This document shows positions 16,859 to 23,428 of a DNA stretch of 64,000 nt, piece by piece. Source of the DNA: an uncultured Lachnospiraceae bacterium (GTDB lineage: Bacteria; Bacillota; Clostridia; Lachnospirales; Lachnospiraceae); contig CANSPM010000006.1 in assembly GCA_947648875.1 (NCBI GenBank), forward strand, positions 1-64,000, in the 5' to 3' direction. A program made the translations under genes and the position numbers. Position 1 is the first letter of the stretch; the number at the start of each line of letters is the position of its first letter. The notes under the pieces were generated by a model. That model searched no databases. It saw only the letters and a program-made list of their open reading frames with translations, and was not told where the DNA came from.

Positions 16859-17728
16859 ATGAATTATCAATGGTATCCGGGGCATATGACGAAAGCTGTC
16901 CGGATGATGCAGGAAAATATAAAGCTGATTGATCTGATTATAGAACTGGTGGATGCCAGAATACCCTTGAGCAGCCGCAATCCGGATATTGATAAACTGG
17001 CGGCGGGTAAATACAGAATCGTGCTGTTGAACAAGTCTGATCTGGCGGACCCGGTCTATAATAAGCGGTGGACGGATTTTTTTGAGAGCCGGGATATTCG
17101 TGTGCAGGAGATCAATGCAAAGACGGGGGGCGGTGTAAAGTCCATTCAGGGGCTGGTTACGGAGGTCTGTAAAGAGAAGATTGAGCGGGACCGCAGGCGG
17201 GGAATCGTAAATCGACCGGTGAGAGCCATGGTGGTGGGGATTCCCAATGTGGGAAAATCTACATTTATCAATTCTTTTGCGGGAAAAGCCTGCACCAGGA
17301 CCGGCAATAAACCCGGTGTTACCAAGGGAAAACAGTGGATTCGTTTAAATCGGGGGCTGGAACTGCTGGATACGCCCGGCATTCTGTGGCCCCGGTTTGA
17401 GGACCAGCAGGTAGGTATGCGGCTGGCCTTTATCGGTTCCATGAATGATGAGATAGTTATAATGGATGAATTGGCCTGTGATCTGATTTGCTGTCTGCAA
17501 TCTCTTTATCCCCAGGCTCTACCCATGCGATATGGGATCAGCGGGGCGGGAGCCCCTTCCGCCGTGCTGACGGAAATCGCAAAGGGCCGGGGCTGTTATG
17601 GCAGAGGACAGGAATTGGATCTGGAAAAGGCGTCTTCACTGCTCATGGAAGATTTTCGCGGCGGTCGCCTGGGCAGGATGACATTGGAGAGACCTGAAAG
17701 TTTCAGCGAAGTTGACAGACAAAAATAA
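16859..17728 (+). CDS. rbgA: Ribosome biogenesis GTPase RbgA (YlqF)
   Basis: Circularly permuted GTPase needed late in 50S subunit assembly. The N-terminus NYQWYPGHMTKAVRMM is diagnostic. The order of G motifs is permuted: NKSD (G4) at about residue 58 precedes GIPNVGKST (G1) near 126 and DTPGILWP (G3) near 173. The C-terminal RNA-binding domain follows. The length of 289 residues is normal. Its stop lies before the start of the second signal peptidase gene, and the cluster rplS-rbgA-rnhB is conserved in Firmicutes. Confidence 0.96.
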   Translation: MNYQWYPGHMTKAVRMMQENIKLIDLIIELVDARIPLSSRNPDIDKLAAGKYRIVLLNKSDLADPVYNKRWTDFFESRDIRVQEINAKTGGGVKSIQGLVTEVCKEKIERDRRRGIVNRPVRAMVVGIPNVGKSTFINSFAGKACTRTGNKPGVTKGKQWIRLNRGLELLDTPGILWPRFEDQQVGMRLAFIGSMNDEIVIMDELACDLICCLQSLYPQALPMRYGISGAGAPSAVLTEIAKGRGCYGRGQELDLEKASSLLMEDFRGGRLGRMTLERPESFSEVDRQK

Positions 17729-17741
17729 ATATAAAGGTTGG

Positions 17742-18296
17742 ATGAACGGTATGAAAAAAGTATTGAGAGAAGTATTGAGTACAGGGCTTTATCTGTTGAT
17801 TGTACTGTGCCTGACCTATCTGGTCATCGCGTTTGTAGGACAGAGGACGGAGGTGAACGGTGCCAGTATGGAGCCGACGCTGAGTGATGAGGACAATCTG
17901 ATTGTGGATAAGATCACCTATCGTTTTCATGACCCGGAGCGCTTTGATATTATTGTTTTTCCCTATAAATTTAAGGAGAAGACCTATTTTATCAAGCGCA
18001 TCATCGGTCTGCCGGGGGAGACGGTACAGATTGACGCAGAGGGAAATATCTACATAGACGGTGAAATTCTCAAGGAGAGTTATGGCAGAGAGGTCATTTC
18101 AGCCGATCACATCGGGCTGGCTGGCGAGCCCATCACGCTGGGCGAGGACGAATACTTTGTGATGGGAGACAATCGAAACAACAGTACGGACAGCCGGGTT
18201 GCGCAGGTGGGGAATATCAAGCGGGATGATATAATCGGCAGAGCCTGGCTGCGCATATGGCCTTTCGATAAGTTTGGCATATTAAAGCACCAGTAA
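17742..18296 (+). CDS. lepB: Type I signal peptidase (second copy)
   Basis: A second signal peptidase, about 184 residues, with a membrane helix (VLSTGLYLLIVLCLTYLVIAFVG), the Ser motif NGASMEPTL, the Lys motif TYFIKRIIGLPGETVQI and the box YFVMGDNRNNSTDSR. These motifs are closer to the canonical consensus than those of the copy at 16268. The start is uncertain: ATG 17742 (AAAGG 4 nt upstream), ATG 17751, or the track's TTG 17712, which would overlap rbgA. Having two different copies may reflect different substrate sets. Confidence 0.93.
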   Translation: MNGMKKVLREVLSTGLYLLIVLCLTYLVIAFVGQRTEVNGASMEPTLSDEDNLIVDKITYRFHDPERFDIIVFPYKFKEKTYFIKRIIGLPGETVQIDAEGNIYIDGEILKESYGREVISADHIGLAGEPITLGEDEYFVMGDNRNNSTDSRVAQVGNIKRDDIIGRAWLRIWPFDKFGILKHQ

Positions 18297-18348
18297 GGGA
18301 GCGCGATATCGCAGGCCAAGTCTGGCGGTACGCAGGAAAGAGGGAAGT

Positions 18349-19107
18349 ATGGCGATCGGGATCGGGGAAGTAAAGGCACAGTTGCAGGCAGCTTGTGAAA
18401 ATGAGCTGCCTGCTTTCGTAGCGCAGTATGAGGGGGACTCCAGGAGCGGTGTACAAAAATGTGTGGAGACGGCCAGAAAGCGGATGGAAGCCCTGGCGAA
18501 GGAGAGAGCGCGGACGGAAAAGCTGTGGGAGTATGAGCGCCGTTATGGCTGCTATTCCTATATCTGTGGTATAGACGAGGTGGGCAGAGGTCCTCTGGCA
18601 GGTCCGGTTGTGGCGGGAGCGGTCATACTGCCTGAGAATTGTGACCTTTTATATATTAATGATTCCAAGCAACTGTCCGAAAAAAAGAGAGAGGAACTTT
18701 ATACGGAGATTATGGAAAAGGCGCTGTGTTGCGGAATCGGGTATGCCTCTCCGGAGAGGATCGACGAGATCAATATTTTGCAGGCCACATATGAGGCCAT
18801 GCGGGAAGCCATCGGAAAGCTCTGTCCTCAACCGGATCTGCTCCTAAATGACGCTGTGACAATTCCCATGATATCCATTCGGCAGGTGCCCATTATCAAG
18901 GGGGATGCCAAGAGCATTTCCATCGGCGCCGCCAGTATTATCGCCAAAGTTACCAGGGACAGACTGATGCGCGAGTATGACCGGTTATTCCCGGAATACG
19001 GTTTTGCCGGGAACAAGGGGTATGGCAGTGAGGTTCATATTAAAGCGCTGAGAAAGTATGGCCCCACCTCCATCCATCGAAAAAGTTTCATACATAACTT
19101 TGTATAA
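18349..19107 (+). CDS. rnhB: Ribonuclease HII
   Basis: Endonuclease that cuts RNA in RNA-DNA hybrids and removes misincorporated ribonucleotides. The catalytic motif ICGIDEVGRGPLAGPVVAGAVIL is near residue 65. Later conserved acidic residues lie in LLNDAV, and KGDAKSISIGAASIIAKVTRD and YGFAGNKGYGSEVHIKALRKYGPT follow. The ~60-residue N-terminal extension (GIGEVKAQLQAAC...RTEKLWEYERRYG) occurs in many Firmicutes RNase HII. GGGAAGT precedes ATG 18349. It sits downstream of lepB in the conserved block. Confidence 0.96.
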   Translation: MAIGIGEVKAQLQAACENELPAFVAQYEGDSRSGVQKCVETARKRMEALAKERARTEKLWEYERRYGCYSYICGIDEVGRGPLAGPVVAGAVILPENCDLLYINDSKQLSEKKREELYTEIMEKALCCGIGYASPERIDEINILQATYEAMREAIGKLCPQPDLLLNDAVTIPMISIRQVPIIKGDAKSISIGAASIIAKVTRDRLMREYDRLFPEYGFAGNKGYGSEVHIKALRKYGPTSIHRKSFIHNFV

Positions 19108-19145
19108 TCGCATGGCAAGAAAATGTTTAAGGGGAGGCTGCTATT

Positions 19146-20867
19146 ATGTGGATAATGGATTTGCTACAGGCAGGAAAACAGACTGACAACACGCAGAATG
19201 CGAAAAGTGCCCAGAACACGCAGACAACGGGCAGACATCAGACAGCATCCGTGTTGCAAAAGGAAATCCGCGCGCTTACTCCCGGACAGATTCTCTCCGG
19301 ACAGGTATTGGAAAAAAACGGAGCAGAGCTAAAGTTGCTTGTGAACTTTCAGGGTACGGATCTGGAGCTTCAGGCCAAACTGGAGCAGAACATGGCTCTG
19401 CCCACGAGCAGGAATATTCTGTTTCAGGTGAAAAATAACGGTAGCAGTCTTTCCTTAAATCCGCTATTTGAAAATATGGGTATGGAAGCCAATGCTCAGA
19501 AGGCAGTGGAAATGGCCTCTCTGCCGGTAAATGATACCACCATGCAGCTGGCAGGGCAGCTTATGCGGGAGGGAATGCCCATCGACAAAGAGTCTCTTCA
19601 GAACTTCTACCATGAGGTGACCAGCTTTGCGGATGCGGAGATTATGGACATTATTGATCTGCATAAGCTGGGGCTGCCGGTCAACGTGGAGAATCTGGAG
19701 CAGATTCGTTCTTATAAAAATATGACGCATCAACTTATGGGGGGGATAAGTGATCTTTGCGAGCAACTGCCACAGCTTTTGCAGGATATGGCAGGCCGGG
19801 GGCTGGACCGGGAGATCGGCAGGCTGCTGGAGACGATTTTGTTAGGCGAGAAGGGCATTCCTCAGGCCGGGGGCGGTGAGCCCTCGATATCCGTACAGGA
19901 AACGGAGATACCCATCCTGCGAAGTGAAGCGGAGGGGCTGGATACCCAGCCGGGCCAGGCAAAGATTGTGTTTGCGGAAGGGGAAATCCTACAGCAAATA
20001 GGGGATGGGAAAGAGGAGATCTTACAGTCCCAAGGAAACGGAAAGGGAGAAAACATTCTCTCACAGCAGGAGATAAAAGTGCAGGAGGATGGCGCGGAGA
20101 GTCAGCCGGGCCGGGAGATACCAGAGAAAGCAGGAGGAGATCCGGCGCAGCAGACCGTCCGCACGGATTCCTTCCATCTGCTGCGTCATGTGGCCCGGGC
20201 CCTGTCGGAGGGAAGGTCTCTGCCTCTGAAGGAACTGGCTAAATCTCCGCAATTTCAGAGAGAGCTACAGGAGTATGTGAAACAGGAACTGTCCCTGCGG
20301 CCGCAGGATACCAGCAGGGAGAAGCTGGGGGAAGTATATAGCCGACTGAGTAGACAGCTGGGCGCTCTGTCAGAGGCTTTGAGCAGTACGGGACAGGAGA
20401 GCAGCGCGCTTGGCAGGACCGTTCAGAATCTGAACCAGAATCTCAATTTTTTAAATCAGTTGAATGACACATACTCTTATGTACAGTTGCCTTTGAAAAT
20501 GACGGAACAGGATACCCATGGTGAATTGTACGTATATGCCAACCGGCAGAAAAAGCCGGTACGGGAGGGTGAAGTCAGCGCATTGCTTCATTTGGATATG
20601 GCCAATCTGGGGCCTATGGATATCTATGTCCAGATGAAAGACAATCATGTGGGAACCCGATTCTATCTGCCGGATGAGGAGATGCTGGATTTTATTGCGG
20701 AACACATCGACCTGCTCAACAGTAGATTGGAAAAGCGGGGATATCAGATGAACTGCGCTTTTCAGACCAGAGAGATGAGGGAAGAAAACACAGTGATGCA
20801 GGAATTGCTGGAAGAGCAGAGCAATCGGCCAATAAGTGCGGATTATTCCTTTGACGCGTTTGCCTGA
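19146..20867 (+). CDS. FliK-like (hook-length control C-domain) protein, YlqG-type
   Basis: A 573-residue protein with a long variable N-terminal part, including a Gln/Glu/Gly-rich low-complexity middle (about residues 240-330). Its C-terminal stretch at about 475-545 (LLHLDMANLGPMDIYVQMKDNHVGTRFYLPDEEMLDFIAEHIDLLNSRLEKRGYQM) reads like the FliK C-terminal domain, the part that signals to FlhB in flagellar export. There is no flagellar gene in the window. The position after rnhB and before an FlhB-C-like gene matches the Bacillus subtilis ylqG-ylqH arrangement. Function is unknown. RBS GGGGAGG precedes ATG 19146; ATG 19155 is an alternative. Confidence 0.7.
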   Translation: MWIMDLLQAGKQTDNTQNAKSAQNTQTTGRHQTASVLQKEIRALTPGQILSGQVLEKNGAELKLLVNFQGTDLELQAKLEQNMALPTSRNILFQVKNNGSSLSLNPLFENMGMEANAQKAVEMASLPVNDTTMQLAGQLMREGMPIDKESLQNFYHEVTSFADAEIMDIIDLHKLGLPVNVENLEQIRSYKNMTHQLMGGISDLCEQLPQLLQDMAGRGLDREIGRLLETILLGEKGIPQAGGGEPSISVQETEIPILRSEAEGLDTQPGQAKIVFAEGEILQQIGDGKEEILQSQGNGKGENILSQQEIKVQEDGAESQPGREIPEKAGGDPAQQTVRTDSFHLLRHVARALSEGRSLPLKELAKSPQFQRELQEYVKQELSLRPQDTSREKLGEVYSRLSRQLGALSEALSSTGQESSALGRTVQNLNQNLNFLNQLNDTYSYVQLPLKMTEQDTHGELYVYANRQKKPVREGEVSALLHLDMANLGPMDIYVQMKDNHVGTRFYLPDEEMLDFIAEHIDLLNSRLEKRGYQMNCAFQTREMREENTVMQELLEEQSNRPISADYSFDAFA

Positions 20868-20939
20868 GAGGCATGGCGGCTGCGGGTGCTGCGGCCAGTG
20901 TCTGAGAAGCATGGCGGCTGCGGATGCTGCGGCCAGTTT
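20864..20939 (+). repeat. Two tandem copies of a 38-bp repeat
   Basis: CTGAGAGGCATGGCGGCTGC... at 20864-20901 is followed directly by a second copy at 20902-20939 with a few substitutions, and CTGATAAG starts an incomplete third. It begins at the stop codon of the FliK-like gene and occupies the gap before the FlhB-like gene. The sequence is GC-rich with GCGGC/GCCGC complementarity, so it may fold. Confidence 0.75.
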
Positions 20940-21047
20940 CTGATAAGAGGGACGCTCGTGGGAGAGCGCGGCGGATGTTTGAGAAGGACGACAACCGAGC
21001 ATGTCCGTATAGACGGATATATAGAATAAGTTTTTTAGGAGATTGGT

Positions 21048-21341
21048 ATGGCGGAAAAGAATAAGCCCAGGCAGGCGGTGGCCTTGGAATACAATCCTCA
21101 GGAGGACGCGCCCAAGGTCATCGCCTCCGGAAGAGGAAAGCTGGCTGAGAGAATCATTGAGAGGGCACAGGAGAACGATGTACCCATACACCGGGATGAT
21201 AAGCTGGCGGATACATTGTCAAGGTTGGAGATCGGGGATATGATACCGCCGGAGCTGTATGAGGTGGTGGCGGAGATACTGGTATTTGTGGATTCCATGG
21301 ATAAACTCAAAGGAAAAGTAGGAACGAAAGGTTGGAAGTAA
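21048..21341 (+). CDS. Orphan FlhB C-terminal domain protein (YlqH-type)
   Basis: A 97-residue soluble protein matching only the cytoplasmic domain of the flagellar export switch FlhB: AVALEYNPQEDAPKVIASGRGKLAERIIERAQENDVPIHRDDKLADTLSRLEIGDMIPPELYEVVAEILVFV. It lacks the membrane part, and it starts just past where FlhB would self-cleave (no NPTH motif remains). RBS TAGGAG precedes ATG 21048. The FliK-like gene upstream makes a pair that mirrors the FliK-FlhB interaction. The gene is 3 nt from yraN, so the two are probably co-transcribed. Confidence 0.88.
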   Translation: MAEKNKPRQAVALEYNPQEDAPKVIASGRGKLAERIIERAQENDVPIHRDDKLADTLSRLEIGDMIPPELYEVVAEILVFVDSMDKLKGKVGTKGWK

Positions 21342-21344
21342 ATT

Positions 21345-21698
21345 ATGAACAAGCGTAAAGTGGGGGCAAACAAGGAAATGCTGGCCGCCGCTTTTCTGGA
21401 AAAACAGGGTGTGACCATATTGGAACGCAATTACCGAAACCGAAGCGGGGAAATCGATCTGATTGGCAGGGATGGAGAGTATCTGGTCTTTTGTGAGGTA
21501 AAATACAGGCGTAACGCGGAAATGGGGCATCCGGAAGAGGCGGTGGGATATGCCAAGCAGAGACAGATCTGCCGGGTGGCGGATTACTATCGCTGTACCA
21601 GGGGCCTTCCCGCGCGGACGGCCGTTCGATATGATGTGATCGCCATCGAAGGAGAACAGGTGCGCTGGGTAAAAAATGCTTTTCCGCATTACAGTTGA
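21345..21698 (+). CDS. yraN: UPF0102 / YraN family endonuclease-like protein
   Basis: A small restriction-endonuclease-like protein of unknown role. GANKEMLAAAFLEKQGVTILERNYRNRSGEIDLIGRDGEYLVFCEVKYR shows the family's GE-hD-LI...E-K nuclease-fold motif (GEIDLIGRDG, then CEVKYR). The length of 117 residues is normal. It lies next to rnhB-linked genes, as in many Firmicutes, which hints at a nucleic-acid role. Confidence 0.92.
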   Translation: MNKRKVGANKEMLAAAFLEKQGVTILERNYRNRSGEIDLIGRDGEYLVFCEVKYRRNAEMGHPEEAVGYAKQRQICRVADYYRCTRGLPARTAVRYDVIAIEGEQVRWVKNAFPHYS

Positions 21699-21743
21699 TC
21701 ACAAGGCCATATTTCGGGGGTATACGGGGAAACGGAGGTGTTT

Positions 21744-22649
21744 ATGGAACAGATCATAAGAGCGGCAGGCCGGGAGTCTGTGATCCGTCAGCAAAAAGCG
21801 GGGGAAGTGGAATATCTCACTTTTCCATTGCTCTCCGCCCAGCAGGGTATTACCCACGGGTTTTCTACCAGGAAAGGCGGGGTCAGCAGGGATATCTATG
21901 CCTCCATGAATCTGTCCTTTACCAGAGGGGACGAGGAGCAGAGTGTGCAGGAGAACTTTCGGCGCATGGCGGCGGCGCTGGGTACGGATGTACAGCATAT
22001 GGTATGTACTTTTCAGACGCATACTACAAATATCCGCCGGGTCTATGCGACAGACGGGGGCAGGGGGATTGTCCGGGAGAGAGGGTATACCGATGTGGAC
22101 GGTCTGGTGACGGGAGACAAAGAGTTGTGTCTGGTGTGTTTTTTTGCGGATTGCGTACCTTTGTATTTTGTGGACCGTGCACACGGGGCCATCGGACTGG
22201 CGCATTCCGGTTGGCGCGGAACGGTGGCAGGCATGGGCAGATATATGGTAGAGCGCATGGGACAGGAATTTGGCACCAGACCCCAGGACCTGGTGGCGGC
22301 AGTGGGTCCTTCCATCTGTAGGGACTGCTATGAGGTCAGTGAAGAGGTGGCGGAGCAGTTTAGACAGATGGAGGCTTCCATTCCGGACAGCCGGAAAATG
22401 TTGAGGGAGTTGGCTGCGCGAAAGGCTTATCCCCGGGAGCAGATTTTAAGTCCCGGAAAGGAGGCCGGTAAATACCAGCTGGATCTGTGGCTGGCGAATC
22501 TGCTGATTTTGCTGGCGGCGGGGATTTCTGTGTCCCGGATACAGGTGACGGATGTCTGCACCTGCTGCAACAGCGGCTATCTGTTTTCCCATCGGGCGAC
22601 CCAGGGAAAGAGGGGCAACCTGGCGGCATTTCTGATGATGCGGGATTGA
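21744..22649 (+). CDS. pgeF: PgeF/YfiH/YlmD family protein (multicopper polyphenol oxidase fold, nucleoside-acting)
   Basis: Member of the laccase-domain DUF152 family, whose members act on purine nucleosides or edit peptidoglycan precursors. Metal-ligand motifs are present: THGFSTRKGGVS near residue 36, TFQTHTTNIRRV near 90, DCVPLYFVD near 135, HSGWRGTVAGM near 152 and the C-terminal CTCCNSGYLFSHRAT. I start at ATG 21744 because GGAGG is 5 nt upstream; the track's GTG is two codons earlier. The exact substrate is not decided by the sequence. Confidence 0.88.
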   Translation: MEQIIRAAGRESVIRQQKAGEVEYLTFPLLSAQQGITHGFSTRKGGVSRDIYASMNLSFTRGDEEQSVQENFRRMAAALGTDVQHMVCTFQTHTTNIRRVYATDGGRGIVRERGYTDVDGLVTGDKELCLVCFFADCVPLYFVDRAHGAIGLAHSGWRGTVAGMGRYMVERMGQEFGTRPQDLVAAVGPSICRDCYEVSEEVAEQFRQMEASIPDSRKMLRELAARKAYPREQILSPGKEAGKYQLDLWLANLLILLAAGISVSRIQVTDVCTCCNSGYLFSHRATQGKRGNLAAFLMMRD

Positions 22650-22707
22650 GCATATTGTTTCAGGATTGGCACAGAAAACGGATACGGGATTTGAAGCGGG
22701 AGGCTGT

Positions 22708-23406
22708 ATGGCAAATATATTGGTATGTGATGATGATCGGGAAATTGTGGAGGCCATTGATATCTATCTGCGTGAGGAGGGATATCAGGTGTACAAGGCT
22801 TATGATGGGGAGCAGGCTGTGGAACTGCTTGCCAGAGAAACGATTCATCTGCTGATTATGGATGTGATGATGCCCAGAATGGACGGAATCGCAGCCACAC
22901 TGAAAATCAGGGAGAGCAGCAGCATTCCCATCATTATTCTGTCTGCCAAATCCGAAGATACAGATAAAATTCTGGGGTTGAATACCGGTGCGGACGACTA
23001 TGTGACAAAGCCCTTTAATCCGCTGGAACTGGTAGCCAGAGTAAAGTCAAATCTGCGTCGATACACTTCACTGGGCAGTCTGGGACATGAAAATACGCAG
23101 ACTTATAGGACGGGAGGACTGGTTATAAACGATGAGACCAAGGGGGTCTCCGTGGACGGAGAGACGGTAAAACTGACTCCAATTGAATACAATATCCTGT
23201 TACTGCTTGTGAAAAATCAGGGCAGAGTCTTTTCTATCAACCAAATTTATGAAAATATCTGGAATGAGGACGCTATAGGCGCCGACAATACAGTGGCCGT
23301 ACATATCCGTCATATTCGTGAAAAGATCGAGATCAATCCACGAGACCCCCGCTATTTGAAAGTGGTCTGGGGAGTGGGCTATAAAATAGAGAAACAGGAT
23401 CAGTGA
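22708..23406 (+). CDS. OmpR/PhoB-family response regulator
   Basis: DNA-binding half of a two-component system. The receiver domain (about 1-115) has the acidic pair DDD near residues 8-10, the phosphorylated Asp in LLIMDVMMPRMDG near residue 51, and Lys in VTKPFNPLEL near 101. The winged-helix domain (about 130-230) has LTPIEYNILLLLVKNQGRVFS and NTVAVHIRHIREKIE. GGGAGG lies 5-6 nt before ATG 22708; the ORF track start adds 14 residues. It is paired with the sensor kinase 22 nt downstream. The signal and regulon are unknown. Confidence 0.93.
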   Translation: MANILVCDDDREIVEAIDIYLREEGYQVYKAYDGEQAVELLARETIHLLIMDVMMPRMDGIAATLKIRESSSIPIIILSAKSEDTDKILGLNTGADDYVTKPFNPLELVARVKSNLRRYTSLGSLGHENTQTYRTGGLVINDETKGVSVDGETVKLTPIEYNILLLLVKNQGRVFSINQIYENIWNEDAIGADNTVAVHIRHIREKIEINPRDPRYLKVVWGVGYKIEKQDQ

Positions 23407-23428
23407 CTTGTCATGAACAGGAGTATCA

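Noticed and set aside
20864-20939. CRISPR array
   Set aside because: The repeats are directly adjacent with no spacers and there are no cas genes; the same applies to the repeats at 34214 and 60251.
21695-22321. Plus-strand ORF of 208 codons
   Set aside because: It overlaps the PgeF-like gene in another frame and reads as a Gly/Arg-rich shadow.
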